DNA from: Dactylis glomerata
Taxonomy: Eukaryota > Streptophyta > Magnoliopsida > Poales > Poaceae
Reading direction: 5' to 3'
DNA length: 64,000 bases
NCBI GenBank assembly: GCA_007115705.1
Contig: QXEO01000338.1
Span: 964,993 to 1,028,992, forward strand
The notes below the pieces were generated by a model, which worked only from the letters and a program-made list of their open reading frames with translations, was not told the origin of the DNA and ran no database searches. The position numbers and the translations under genes were made by a program. How positions within the stretch are numbered: the first letter of the stretch is position 1; each line of letters opens with the position of its first letter. Positions 31,901 to 43,865 of the stretch are shown here, piece after piece.

Positions 31901-34554
31901 TTCTGCAACTGAAGTGTTGAAAGCATTTTCTGCATCAATATAAGCGCAATAACCTGCAAATATTGCCAATCACAAATGTTGATCAGACACTACTTCACGA
32001 TAAGATGGAAAATATATCAACTACCAAGAATAATGAACCAAACAAAGAGTAACAATAAATCACAGATAAACTCTTTATAAAAATACTTCATAAGAAGGAT
32101 AATTTAACCAGTAGGATGAAACTTGCTCTTGAGACTTGATGTGCAGAAATATTAGTAGCCAGTATCGTAACAATGTATAAAAGACTCCATGACTTAGAAC
32201 AGTGTTTCTGTTAAAAGACATTACCAATGCTTAGATATGTTTCCAACAACATCAAAGCCTTTTCCCAAGGAAGTTGGGGTAGGCTAATGCCTAGATATGT
32301 TTCCAAGTATACAATTACCAGAAATTCAATACAAATGCATGTTAGGGAGAACAGTAAAGACCGACAAGTGTGGAAGCCATACTTAATACCGAGATCCAAC
32401 TTTTCCTAGAGGCTAGAGTTCGCGCTGCAAGGTTACTCATAATGCTAAGTAAACCCGCTCAAAGTTGTACAACAATATTTATAATGACTTTGAAGCAGCA
32501 ATAAGAATTTAAGATGGCGAAACATACTTAAGGACTGCACAGTACTGTAATCATACAAAGACTGTTGTCAAGGGTCATTGTAGCCAAGCAAAAAATATGA
32601 AGGATAAAAAATTGATAATTGAATAAAACAACTGCAGGAACCAAGAACCATGAAAGAAATATCAACCTCCATTCTTCTGGGCTTCCTTCACAACATGAAG
32701 TGCAAGTGTTGTCTTCCCAGATGACTCTTTCCCAAATATTTCAACCATCCTACCCTGCCAAACAACTTCAATCTGATTTGTTAAACAAGGCAATAAAATC
32801 CAATTTGGCATATGAATACAAATACAAGAAGGATACATCATGAAGCTATGTCTGTATACATTCTTCTAGAGATGCTGAAGAAAAAATGTGATTCTTAGGT
32901 GTCCAGTCAATTGAAAAATAACAATCACAACCAGAACGGAACACATGATGTTTAGAAGCAGCGAAGGAAAGGATTTTTGCCACTCAGTTAACCGGTTAAC
33001 TTCTCATACTGGTTATGCCTAGGGTAGATGTGCATTAAAATCATAAGAAGCAAAGAGGTAACTGATGTATAGTATACAGCAAAAGGACACCATTCTTGTT
33101 ACTGCTGAAAAAAATAGGCAACTGATGTATAGTATACAGCAAAAGGACACAATTCTTTTGGGTAATATCAGTTGGAAATGTGCAGGACCAAGTGAGATAT
33201 TATAGGTAATTAAATAGCTTAGATCATGTGAATATTTAGTTCTGAACAATACGGAAAAGCATTATAACCTTTGGTAATCCTCCAATGCCAAGAGCAAGAT
33301 CAAGCTTAAGAGAACCAGTTGAAATGACAGATGCACGCCTTGTCCGGGAGAACCGCTCCAAGCATAAATTGGAATCTCGATCAAAATCACTTGCAAGTTG
33401 ACAGACGGCACCACTTAGTGTTGACTCTTTCTCAAGAGATTTTGCATCACTGAGCGGGGGATCGCTTTCGTAGTCTAACTGCATATCAACTGAAATTGTG
33501 TACAGATTCATGAGTAAATGCGTAACTCATAAGGAAGGCAGTTAATGTAGTTATGAAACCCGAAAAGAAAAACACGGTGTAGTAATATGTTTAACTTTGC
33601 AGAGCATCATGTATCTACTTGAATACTAGTATACTTTAATCATATGTTTGTGCAGAGCGACACTTTGGGAAAGACAATGCAGCATAGGTATTCGATGAAC
33701 ACAACAATCTGATTTTCGCTCCCTTTTCGTGTGTAAAGCTGGATTTTGACAATACTAGGTGTACAAAATATGCATTGTATAAAACTTTGAAGGTCATACT
33801 CACCGATTAGAAGGAGAATGGAAACCTGGATAATTTTACTCCCTCCATTCCAATGAATAAAGCTTACCTTTTTTTTTGAAAAGTCAAGCTAAGCGAATTT
33901 TAACCAAATATTTAGAAGAAAACTATCAACAACTATAATAATATATAGAGCTCATATGAAAATATATTTCATGATGTATCTTAATGGTATTAATGTTGTA
34001 TTGTACATGTTAATGATTTATTCCAAAAGCTTGGTCAAACTTTACAATGTTGGACTTTTCAGAAAAAATATAAGAGCCTCATTCATTGGAACCGAGGTAG
34101 TAAATGCCAAGCAGTAATCAAAATAGAGCAAACATCATCCGTACCTGTGGTTGACATGAAACAGCCTCGTGACCAGAACCGATAGTATGCATCGCATGCC
34201 CCATTCTAGCAAAATCAAAGCGAATAAAAGGTGGGCAGCATTAGTTACGAGTTAAGTGGGGTTTATCACACTTTGTAAGCAAATAAAGCAGTCCAGAGCT
34301 CGCAAAGCACGTGAAGCATAAAGAAGAAGAGTGAATTGTCCAGGACACAGGGTAACCTATTGTGCCACACATCGAGCGAAACGGTGTAGGGGGTGAGGGA
34401 GAGTCGAAACTGGGAAGTGGGGATGAGAAAGCACCTGAAGGGGTAGGCGGCGGAGGTGAGAGGGCACGGATCGCCTGGAGTAACGGCGGCCCGCGCCGGA
34501 GACGAAGGCGGCGGCTTGTCGGAGGAGAGCGGGGGACGAGGAGAGGACGCCCAT
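28976..34554 (-). CDS. RECA3: RecA-family recombinase, bacterial type, probably mitochondrial (RECA2/RECA3-like)
   Basis: Eight exons join in frame to 406 residues: 34554-34435, 34205-34145, 33489-33269, 32754-32667, 31953-31784, 31283-31137, 29567-29439, 29260-28976. RecA binds single-stranded DNA and drives strand exchange in organelle DNA repair. Residues 1-60 are rich in Arg, Ser and Ala with few acids (LLRQAAAFVSGAGRR), as in a mitochondrial presequence. Residues 142-150 are the Walker A GKESSGKTT, 213-220 the Walker B VDVVVVDS, and YIDAEN precedes. FVNQ (266-269) opens the DNA-binding L2 loop. Exons 7 and 8 are more divergent (CGGNALGFYSAV) than in bacterial RecA, which favours RECA3 over RECA2, but the symbol is a judgement. 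No lesion is seen. Introns 2 and 6 carry DNA transposons. Confidence 0.9.
30012..30968. mobile_element. TIR DNA transposon in RECA intron 6
   Basis: Inverted termini of 70-90 bp share the core AAAAACCGTTCGGAATACACCC (30057-30078 on the plus strand, complement near 30893-30920) plus flanking CTCACCCTTAAA-like sequence. The interior has a short GC-rich segment but no transposase frame. Exact ends and target duplication were not fixed. Confidence 0.6.
33839..34100. mobile_element. Stowaway-type MITE in RECA intron 2
   Basis: Begins CTCCCTCCATTCCAATGAAT and ends ATTCATTGGAACCGAGGTAG, with TA on each side (33837-33838 and 34101-34102). The 262-bp length, terminal sequence and TA target are those of Stowaway elements. 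Confidence 0.85.
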
Positions 34555-34599
34555 GGCGGCGCCGCCGCAGCAGGGAGCGAGGAACGGAGGGAGAAATGA

Positions 34600-36221
34600 A
34601 ACTCACTAAACTGGCTTTTTCTGGCCCAAACCAAAAGAATCGTTGGGCCGGGCTTAACATTACATTCCTGGCATCGAGCTTCTATCGGGAAAACGCTGGC
34701 ACCGAGATGTTACTCCTCTTTCTGCTTTTTCAGACATGTAAAACCACCTCTAGTATTTTCAACTAAAAAAAATCACATCTAGTACATGTAAAAAACATTA
34801 CTAGTAGATAGAGAGGGCTTGGCTCTATCGTCTATTATGATTTTCTGGAAAGCACTTGTAATGCAACTTTTTGCAAGTTTCATTTTTGATCATTCTGCTC
34901 TGTCCGCGGGTGGGGTAGGAGCAGCTCGGGGCTAGGAGCGCTCGTCCGATCCCACCTGTTAATGTTTGGTTGCTCTGGTCCCACCTCATGGCCCCATCTG
35001 TTGGCTGTGCCGGCCCCACAATGCGGCCCCAAAATATTTTGGTAACATATGATAGTACATTTCTTATTTTTCCCTAATGCTAAAAAGGGGAAAACAAATA
35101 GAAGAATGAAATTAAAAATATATTTTTGATGTGAAATGAGTATACATATATCATATATGTCATTTATAACAAATTTTATTATGAAAATAATTGCTCTTTA
35201 TGCAAGACATATATTTATAGGGTTTGTAATAGTGAAACTTTTTAATATGGTTTTTATTTTATAAATAGTAGTCTAAAAACAATACTTAGGTATTTCTTCA
35301 ATGGACTTATAGTGTTGGGTGACTTTTGTTGGCTTATGGTCACATGACCATTTTTTTTTATCAAGGTCACACTTATGAATTCAATCAACATTAGTATAAT
35401 TCAATATGAACCAAAAAGATCCAAATGCACTCAACATTTTTATTGGTTCACATTCATATTTATTTGTATAAAAACTCTGGTTACAAATTATGGGACGTGA
35501 AGTTTGCCAAACAAATCTTCAGAGGGAAGTTTTAAAAGCGACTTCCCTGGAATGCTCGGAGGTCATGAATACCCAACCCCAATTTTTAGGTTCATCTCAT
35601 CTAGCCAGTCAATTTTTTTTATCCTCTTGCTAAAAGAATCTTGGTCGTAAGTAGCTCAATCTGTATAAGACTCTTTTGGGTGACTAGAAGAAAGAGATTA
35701 TATACAGTACTACAATGTTACTTATTACTACCAAATAAATGACCCAATGTTTTACTAAGAGATAGGAGTAGTAGTTTTCCTTTTCAACTTCTTAGCTTTT
35801 TTGCAGACCGCAAGTCTCCATTCAGCGTCGGATGGTCTCCTACAAAAATCAGAATACCCAATTAGCTAATAGAAACTTGGACTTACTCACAACCAAAAAG
35901 TTTGGCATATTGAGCAACCACGTCTTGACCCTCCCCAAAACAGAATAAGTCTAGTTTACAAAGTGCTCAACTTTGAATTAACAAAGACACATACAGTTTA
36001 CAAAGTGCTGAAGAACAGCTTACAGTCAAAGACAAACAAGCAAAGAAATACAAAGATGAAGCCTAGCTTAAAGTGAAGCCCCTTGCTATGCCCACGAGTC
36101 GCTCGGAGAGGACAGAAAGAGTTGGAGAAAACGCCACAGAGGAAACCAATGTAGAAAGCACCCCGCTTTCTCGCCTTGGATCAAAAGGCTTCGTACCATC
36201 GAGAGGTAGAGAGGCTCAGAG
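34600..36221. other. Intergenic between RECA promoter and a TIR element
   Basis: The first part is the upstream region of RECA. Beyond 34800 the DNA is AT-rich with short frames only. I see no gene, clear element ends or RNA gene here. Confidence 0.6.
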
Positions 36222-37280
36222 TCTGTTTGTTTAGGCTGTCTGTGGCTGGCTGTGGAGAGAAAGCTGTTATACAGGGAAAGCTGCTCTTCTAAATTTCAGT
36301 GTTTGGCGATTTAGTTGGCTGTCTAGCTGTATACTAAGGAATTGTCTAAAATACCCCATAGTTTCAAGAACCACTATAATTGCTAATTGAAGAGTATATA
36401 TGTATCCATCACTATACACGGTCATGAATACACATTAGTAAACACATCAAATAATTCATAAAAAGCGTATCAGTTAAAAATGTAGTTTTGTGAACATTGT
36501 ACCAAATTACAAAGAATTAATCCTTGTCCATGCACACACACCAGCACAGCTAGTTCAGAACGGGTAATAAAGAACACATGTACAGAACCTTACAACTATC
36601 TCCTAGTAGAACGCAATATACCAATACAAAGACTACAAAGACTGCAAGACGATGCCACACGCTCGGAAAACAGATCGAGCCTTAGCAATAAACAAATTGA
36701 GCCTAAAAAACAATTACTTCGTCCAGATTCCATGTGCTACCGATCTGGGCGAGATCTCTATCCTTGTACTGGATGGGCTTGGAGCTAGGCAGCAGCACGG
36801 GGCGGAGCAGCTCAAGACGGATCGCCAAGGATCTGGGGCGAGAGCTTGGACTGTGGTCAGGACGAGCTTGGGCGCCGCCGGTCGATCTGTGACGGCAGCC
36901 GGCTGCAGGGGTGGCCCCGAGCGTATGGGGAAAATAAATTGGATGGGGAGGAGTTCCGTCGGCGGGGACAAGGCAGCTCGCCGGCGTGGCGACCCGCGTG
37001 CGGGAGTGGCCCACGGTGAGAGGAGATGTGTATGGACAGGATTTGGTCCACGGTGGCATTCTTCTGTAAATAGATCCGAAGGATATGTCTCAACTCGGAA
37101 AACGTTTCGTTCCCTAAGTACAAAGCCACGGGAAGCTGCGGGAAGCACCTCCCGAGCTGCTTTCCCCAGTATGCCTATTTCGCTAGTTGGCTTCCTCGAA
37201 GCCCAAAGCCAAAGCTACCTGTTTGTTTCGTTTTGGTGGCTTATTTTAATAAAAAGTTCTGAAAAGCCCAAACAAACACC
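36222..37280. mobile_element. Possible hAT-like non-autonomous TIR element
   Basis: The left end reads TCTGTTTGTTTAGGCTGTC and the right end, reverse complemented, GGTGTTTGTTTGGGCTTTT. They form an imperfect inverted repeat about 1.06 kb apart. Subterminal parts also correspond loosely. I could not identify an 8-bp target duplication. The frame 36652-37443 inside has no recognisable domain. Confidence 0.4.
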
Positions 37281-37299
37281 TCCTCACTCTGAGCACACT

Positions 37300-38450
37300 C
37301 AGACATTCATACATGTTGCCAAGGAGGGATTGAGCATCATCGCCTTGTCAAGCCGCCACCCACGAACACCACCGACGCCCATAGCACCACCCATTAAGCA
37401 AGACATAAACTATCGGAGAAGAACACCACCAAAGATGCGATGAAAGAATATTTGCAAAGCACGGCGTAGAACCAATGGCTTGAATCGGAGGAAGGATGCC
37501 TAAGAGGAGAACACTTCCCCTCTCGCCCAGGATCGTGGGCGCCACCGTCAGCGAGCATGACCTGCAAGAACAACCAGTAGCCCGACCACACCACACCGCA
37601 ACAAAATGAGAGCAACCACTACAAGCAGCAACCCATCCAGCGTGAAGCTCAACAACCACCCTCACTGTCTCAAGGCGACGTCTTCATGAAGGGAACGACG
37701 CCGGAGCGCCGCCGCCGCCCAAAGAATTTAGGTTTTCACCTGAGATAGGCAAATTGGCAGGGAGAGGGGAGCAAACCTCAAAGTCGCCTTCAAGAAGGAG
37801 AACGACACCCGCAACACTGTCAACATCATGGCAGCCGTCGGCAGCCAAGGGTTTCCCCCAGTCACTCCCATCACCAGCTCCGCCCACCAGGAGAGGCGAG
37901 ACACTCCAAGCCCGAGGAGGTGTGTCGAGCTGCGCTAGACGACGTTGTCATCTTCATATCTGTCCAGAGGTCAGGAGACCCCCGCATGCCCCACACCCGC
38001 CACCACCTCGCTGCCCACGCAGCCGAGGGAATGTCCTGTAGCACCCAACGGACACAGCCCGCCACCGAATCGATGTCACCCCTCCAAAGGCCGCCGCCCT
38101 GGTTCCATGAATCCTGCCAAGGACGCGGCAGGGAGCACTCCAACCACCATTTCCCACATCCCAATGTCGGTGAGGCCGAGTTGGAGAAGAGGAAGAGGGA
38201 GGGAGGCCGCCGAGCAGCATCTAGTAGCGGAGCCTAGCTCCTCACCCGGCAGCTAGCCTCCAAACCGCCATGCGAGGAGCCCCGAGAGCAGATCCCCATC
38301 GTCCCCCTCACTGGCGTCGCGGGCTTGGCCAGCAGGCGCCTCAGGGGACGACGAGGGTAGGGGTGCGGGAGGTGGCGGAGCGGGGCTAGGGTTTCTCCCC
38401 CTGGCCGCCTTGGAGGAGGCGACCCAAGGAGTGGGCTCAGTGGCAGTCTC
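37300..38450 (-). mobile_element. Degenerate LINE-like retroposon
   Basis: On the minus strand the segment opens with AGAAACCCTAGCCCCGCTCC and continues GC-rich with GGTGAAAACCTAAATTC, resembling in style the two copies near 22.5-23.8 kb and 25.8-26.8 kb. No poly-A end or TSD was found, and the many open frames in it look like GC-rich shadows. Confidence 0.4.
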
Positions 38451-38989
38451 CTAGTGGCAAAAAATTAATATCAAGTCCTAAGTTTTTCCAGGATCGTGAT
38501 CCATAATGAAATTGATCCAAATGATAGATAGTCCCCCATCCACAAGATGTGGAACTAACCCCTCAATTTGGCCATCAAGTTTTGCACCGCTCAACATTGA
38601 AAAATATTGGCAGTTGAACACCCTACCTCTAAGCAAGGAAAGCAAGAGATTTTCTTTTCAAAGTTCTCACGTATAATTCCCAATACATGGAAGCTTGGTA
38701 CTGAGTACAACCCACGTTTATTCTCTCTACAAATGTCTTCTCTTACCAAAAGTTACCAAACGCGTTGTATTTGTTTTTAGCTAGACAGCCTCAAAATGCT
38801 TATACTCTTATGCTCTAAGGTTAGAGAATAACTTGCAGTTGTCACCATTTGGCTATGATATATGATTTTTTTTAGCGGAGGCAGAGTACTACTAGTCATC
38901 GTCTTTAGCTCTAGAAGCTAAGACTGACATAATGGCCTATGTACAATTCGAAGTTTCAAACAAGAAAGGACACGTATATTGATCAGTTT
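38451..38989. other. 3' flank of the permease gene
   Basis: AT-rich, no coding frame. The last 100 bp or so are likely the 3' untranslated region of the permease gene. Confidence 0.5.
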
Positions 38990-41383
38990 CTACAAGTCAA
39001 CATTGGTTATGGGCCCTTGGAACCAGAACCGTGCATTGAGCACCCAGGCGCCGAGGCTGAGCAGCAGCACGCCGCCGACGGCCACCGGCGTGTAGTTGAA
39101 GTTGTCCTTGGCGACCGGATACGCCACAGGCAACGAGAAGAGCACCGTGAGGAAGGCCACCCAGAGCACGGCGGCCCAGCCGACGAATACCCCGTACCGC
39201 CCGAGGTGAAACGGTCCCGGGACGAACGATTTCTTGGCCGTCGTCACGCGGAAGAAGATGGGCAGCGCATAGGCGATGTACTGCCCTAGTGTCGCGATCG
39301 ACACCATTGCCTGAAACGCCACCTGACTCCCTAGAGACTGCACATACAGAAGAGTTGTACGCAGTGGTAACTATTAACTGTTGCAACAAGCCAGTGACAC
39401 GATGGTCGGGTGATTCGAGATCAATGGCGGAAAAATTGCGCACCGTGAGCGCCATTATGAAGGCCACAACGGCGGAGAGCCAGACGACGTTGAGGGGCAC
39501 CTCGTTCTTGCTCACCCGCTGCCACACCTGCGAGAACGGCATCGCCCTGTCCCTCGAGAACGCGTACCCCATCCTTGAGTTGCTGGCTATGCACATGGCG
39601 CCGGCGAAGAAGATGCCGACGGCGACGATCGCTACGCAGACGAGCCCTCCGACGCCGCTGCCGTACCTCCTATCAAACGTCATATACAGAGCCTGAGCAA
39701 CGGCGTAGCCGCCGGCATCATTGGCCGGATCCAACAGATACGGTATGTCCGTCACGATCGATGTCAGGGCCACCAGGAAGATCCAACCGAACGTGGTCGA
39801 CAGAGCCACGGAAGTGATGATCCCCATCGGCCCGCTCCAGTCCGCGTTCTTGGTTTCTTCGATCTGCGTTTACATGCGACAAGGGTCGTTGTTGGATCTC
39901 CAGTCATCACTGACGAAAATTCCATTGCAATGTCGAAGAAACTGAAAGTATATACCATGTGAGCAGAAGTATCGTAGCCGAGCAGAGAGTACTGGCTGGT
40001 GAGGAGCCCCAGGGCCAGGATGTAAGCCTTGCCATGGATGCCCATGCCGTTGTCGTCATTGAAGTGCGTGAAGATGAACTTGGTACTCGCCCTCTCCTTG
40101 GCCACCGTTGGGATCAAGATTACCAAGGTGAAGGCACCTACCGTGATTGTTTCCGAAATGATGAGTCAAACAACGATAAACCGATCGATGGAAATTGTGG
40201 GCATGGATCAATCACAATTGCATGTTGAAATGGGATCTGAAGAATCGAGGTAGATAGAACACCTGCTGTGTTCCAGAAAGCGCCGAGCTTGCCGAACCAG
40301 GACAACCACCGGATGGGGAGGCTGTTGATCAGGCCGTGTAGGATGAGGAAGAAGCCGTGGATGGCTAGGACGACGTACTTGGAGGCCGTGTAGCCGCCGC
40401 CATTGGCTCCACCAGTGCCGAGCAGGACGATCACTTGGACGAGCTGCGCAAGAGAGAAGTCCGTACTCGTGGTAGTTGCCCACTAGACTAGACTGTCAGC
40501 AAGGTGTCGAATGGAAAGCTGTTCATAAGCATGCATTCTGTGGTTTTCAGCAGCATACCTGTCCCACAATATTGAACCTGAAAAACGGAGCATTTCACAA
40601 ACTTAGGCTCCCACCCAATATGGTTGGACAGTGAAAGTTTTTTTTTCAAGGGAACCTTCGCAGGTGCTCTGCCTTTGCATTAGACAGTGAAAGTAAAAAA
40701 AAACAGAGAAATTGTTTCTTGTATTGTTATGCTTGAGAAAAAAAAAGGACGATTGGTACAGGTAACGTTGGCATGTGTTGTTTTCAGAAAGCTACAGCGA
40801 TATTTTGGAGCAAACTGCCAACCCATGTCAAATCAGACAACTCTTCCTTCCAAATATGATCAGAAAATAAGCATGGCAAGATGCATGAACGCATACAGCG
40901 TAAGAAACTGAAATCAAGATCAAAATTCAGAACGCACCAGCCGGTGACCCAGGAGGCGAGAGGCGCCCACTTCTTGCCGGCGAGCTTGGCGCTCCAGTAG
41001 TAGAGCCCGCCGGAGGTCGGGTAGGCGGAGCAGATCTCGGCCATGGACAGCGCGACGCAGCCATTGAACGCCGCCACGACCAGCCAGCCCAGCGTCATGG
41101 ACGCCGGCCCGCCGTACCGGAGCCCCCCGTTGTACGTCGTCGTCACGCCGGCCATCACGGAGATGATGGAGAAGGAGAAGGCGAAGTTGGACATGAGGCT
41201 GCAGAGCAAAACATAGCAGATTAAAACACGGATGAAGGCGAAGGAGAAGCTGAAGCAGAGGCGGACGTACGAGAGGCCGCGCTTGAGCTCCTGCTTGTAG
41301 CCGAGCTGGTGCAGCCGGGCTCGGTCCGCGTCGGCGGTGTCGCCGGCGGCCACGCCCGCTTCGCCGGAGCGTGACACGGCCAT
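38990..41383 (-). CDS. BAT1: Amino-acid permease of the BAT1 (bidirectional amino acid transporter) type
   Basis: Seven exons join without a break to 520 residues: 41383-41271, 41198-40938, 40577-40559 (19 nt), 40482-40263, 40137-39956, 39863-39444, 39337-38990. This APC-superfamily carrier moves amino acids such as GABA or Ala/Arg/Glu across membranes; the Arabidopsis relative has been placed in plasma or mitochondrial membrane. Features: a soluble N-terminus with RARLHQLGYKQELKRGLS; first helices with FAFSFSIISVMAGVTT and YGGPASMTLGW; the conserved AEICSAYPTSGGLYYWSAKL; GYDTSAHMIEETKNADW; ASNSRMGYAFSRDRAMPFS; and C-terminal helices ending at TNVDL. About twelve membrane segments are apparent. 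Length fits the family (about 515-520). The micro-exon is supported by exact phases on both sides. Confidence 0.93.
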
Positions 41384-41798
41384 CGATTTTCTCTAGCTTC
41401 TTACCTGCCTCCTCTGCCTTGGCTAGCTAAGCAGGTGACTGTACTCTACTACTGACTCTCCAGTGAGCTTAGCTTTTCAGGCAATCCACACAAGAGGTCT
41501 TTGGTGCACAGTGAGTCAACAAGAGAGTGACTGGAAAGTGGAAACTATCGACGGTTTGGCCTGTTAGGGCAAAGATCCCTTTGGAACGATCCGGCACTGT
41601 TGACCAAGGGGAAACAGTCTATGATTTCTGCTTGTCAGGTAGCGCAGCATTCTGCAAAATATCACCATCTACCATTGTTTTCTGCTCGAAGAAGGAACAT
41701 GTGACATCACATGACGAAGCAATGGATGAACCGGTCTTTAGCGTGGAATTATTGCTGGCTGCTAAAGTATATGGAAGGATAAGATGACAAGATCGTCT
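41384..41798. other. Upstream region of the permease gene
   Basis: Contains the presumed promoter and 5' leader; no clear TATA box was found. Frame 41527-41787 has no recognisable domain. The MULE target duplication AAATTTTTA begins at 41799, about 415 bp upstream of the ATG. Confidence 0.5.
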
Positions 41799-41807
41799 AA
41801 ATTTTTA

Positions 41808-41970
41808 GGGATTTCTATTTTTGTGCCATCAGGTCCTTAGTTGTACTCAGTTTTCCCCAGCTCGTTAGTTTTTTCTCAGTTTTCTTCAAGTCCTTGTCTA
41901 AAACCCTCAGAAGGAGCTCGGACGGGAGGATTCCCGTTTAGTTGACCGTTCCATGCTGACGAGTGGGGCT
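41808..41970 (+). repeat. Left TIR of the MULE
   Basis: Aligns with the reverse complement of 46504-46665. Shared blocks include GGTCCTTAGTTGT, CTCAGTTTTCC, GGAGCTCGGACGGGAGGA and CCCGTTTAGTT. Confidence 0.9.
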
Positions 41971-42279
41971 GCGTCGTGTGGGGCTGATAGAAAGGGACCG
42001 CGTGGGACAGAACGAGACCGTGTTTGGTCATACGAGCGGAGCTGAGGCCGTAGCGTGTGGGGGCGTAGCGTGTGGAGCCGTGTGGGTCCTGGACGTGGGC
42101 ACGAGTGGTTTCTGTCTCTTTCGCCCAGATTAGCAGTTTTCAATGCACTTTTTTCCTCTCTCTCGCTCGATCTCATTCATTCTTGATTGCCCAAATTGGT
42201 AGCAAATCTAGAGCAGCTTCTCCTTCTATTTTTTAACGCCATTCATTTCTTTATGCCTTCGTTTTTGCCTAATCAGGTA

Positions 42280-42382
42280 CTCCCTCCGATCCATATTACT
42301 CTTCACTAATACGGATATATTTACCACTAAAATGTGTTTAGATACAACCACATTAGCGAAGAGTAATATGGATCGGAGGGAG
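42280..42382. mobile_element. Stowaway MITE inside the MULE, 103 bp
   Basis: CTCCCTCCGATCCATATTAC at the left and its exact complement at the right, with TA target sites at 42278-42279 and 42383-42384. Confidence 0.92.
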
Positions 42383-42511
42383 TAGGAAATCTAGGGCACA
42401 AATCCAGAGAAAATATACGATAAGCTGCATACAGCAGCCAACATAGCATAGATATCACGACAGATCCAACAGTACTACCGAGATCCAACATAAGCTACAT
42501 TTTACATGGGA

Positions 42512-43750
42512 TTAAGCTTGGAGGCTGCGCAGGTGAATCCCAAGTGCTTTGTGTTTGGCCATGAACGCATGCATGTTCACGGTCGTTCCAACTCTAGCGT
42601 CGCCAATGGCTCTGCCAATGGATTCAGCATGGTTCACCAGGCAGTTGAAGTCGGTGGCGCGGAGCCTCCTGTTGCAGAAGGGGCACCTGTAAATGCCTCG
42701 AGCAAAGTGGCGATCGTAATGGCCGGACTGCAGCCTCCTGAGAACGTGACGAGTCTTGGTGTGGAAGGACGCGTCGTCGCTGTCGACGTCGCTGCTCTGC
42801 ACCTGTCACGTAGCACCAAAGATCGAAAAACACGGAGTCAATTGCTGCGATGATGGAACAAAGAGTGAACAAAAGATCATGCATGATAATATGGGCACGA
42901 AAAAAAGAGGTAGCCTCAATTACATTGGACACACTTATATCCAGGATTTGAGTCAGTGAACCAAAGATCATGCACAATAAATTTGTACACACCAATTGTT
43001 TACTGACCAAACCCTGAATCAATTTGTGCCCAAATATTCATCATCATTGGCACAAATTAACCGGATGGGATTGATTACTCACATAAGTTAACCAAATCTT
43101 AAACAAAAGCAAATCACAAACACTAATAACGCAAGATCTAGAACTAGGAACAGACGAACCCTAATAACGCAAGATCTAACACAAAAGGATTGAACTAGGA
43201 ACAGACGAACCCTAATAACGCAAGATCTAACACAAAAGGATAGAACTAGGAACAGACGAACCCTAATAACGCAAGATCTAACACAAAAGGATTGAACTAG
43301 GAACAAACGAACCCTAATAACGCAAGATCTAACACATAAGGATTGAACTAGGAACAGACGAAACCTAATAACGCAAGATCTAACACAAAAGGATTGAAAT
43401 GGGATAAGAACAAGGGAACAAAGGGTTACCTCGTCGTCGTCGACGATGCTGGTGTCGTAAGGGTTCTCTGGCGCGACGTACGGCTCTTGTTCGTACGGGT
43501 CCCAATCGACGGGGGCCTGGACGGGGGCGGCGGCCGATGCGTCGGCGGCTGATGCGTCGGCGGCTACGTCGGAAGCAGCGACGGGGGCCTGGACGGGGGC
43601 GGCGGCCGATGCGCCGGCGGCTGATGCGCCGGCGGCTACGTTCGAAGCAGCGACGGGGGCCTGGACGGGGGCGGCGGCCGATGCGCCGGCGGCTGATGCG
43701 TCGGCGGCTACGTCGGAAGCGCCGACAATGGGCATCTCATTCTTCTCCAT
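42512..43750 (-). CDS. zf-XS domain protein (SGS3-type zinc finger), MULE cargo
   Basis: Two exons, 43750-43430 and 42802-42512, give 203 residues. Residues 11-82 are three 24-residue repeats rich in Ala/Val/Pro (AASDVAADASAAG... APVQAPV). DWDPYEQEPYV and an acidic stretch follow. Exon 2 carries the zinc finger: Cys147, Cys150 (YRCPFCNRR), His165 (LVNHAE) and His191 (KHKALGIHL). This is the zf-XS pattern known from SGS3 and related plant RNA-silencing proteins, but here without XS or XH domains. I chose ATG 43750 because the upstream in-frame ATG 43834 lies very near the expected transcription start. Function in the element is unknown. All splice sites are intact. Confidence 0.8.
43125..43400. 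repeat. 51-bp minisatellite in the intron of the zf-XS gene
   Basis: Five to six copies of a 51-bp unit containing AACGCAAGATCTAACACAAA and GGAACAGACGAACCC. The period is a multiple of three and the exon-1 frame stays open through all units (see findings). Confidence 0.92.
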
Positions 43751-43854
43751 CGCCGGGGTTTTTTCGACGCGAAGTGGAGAAGATGATGGGACAGGAGAGG
43801 CGGTTGCAGTGAGAATGAGAGAGTGGGCGAGCATCGAGGGAGAGAATGAGGGGC

Positions 43855-43865
43855 TCTATAAAGAC
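43855..43865 (-). promoter_or_regulatory. Possible TATA element of the zf-XS gene
   Basis: TCTTTATAGAG on the minus strand, about 105-115 bp upstream of the chosen ATG and followed by a CT-rich leader. The match to a TATA box is modest. Confidence 0.4.

Noticed and set aside
36652..37443. 263-codon plus-strand frame
   Set aside because: Inside a possible TIR element, with no domain and atypical composition; opposite frames are also open.
37348..38256. Cluster of overlapping frames on both strands
   Set aside because: Looks like a decayed retroposon leader; no frame has a recognisable domain.
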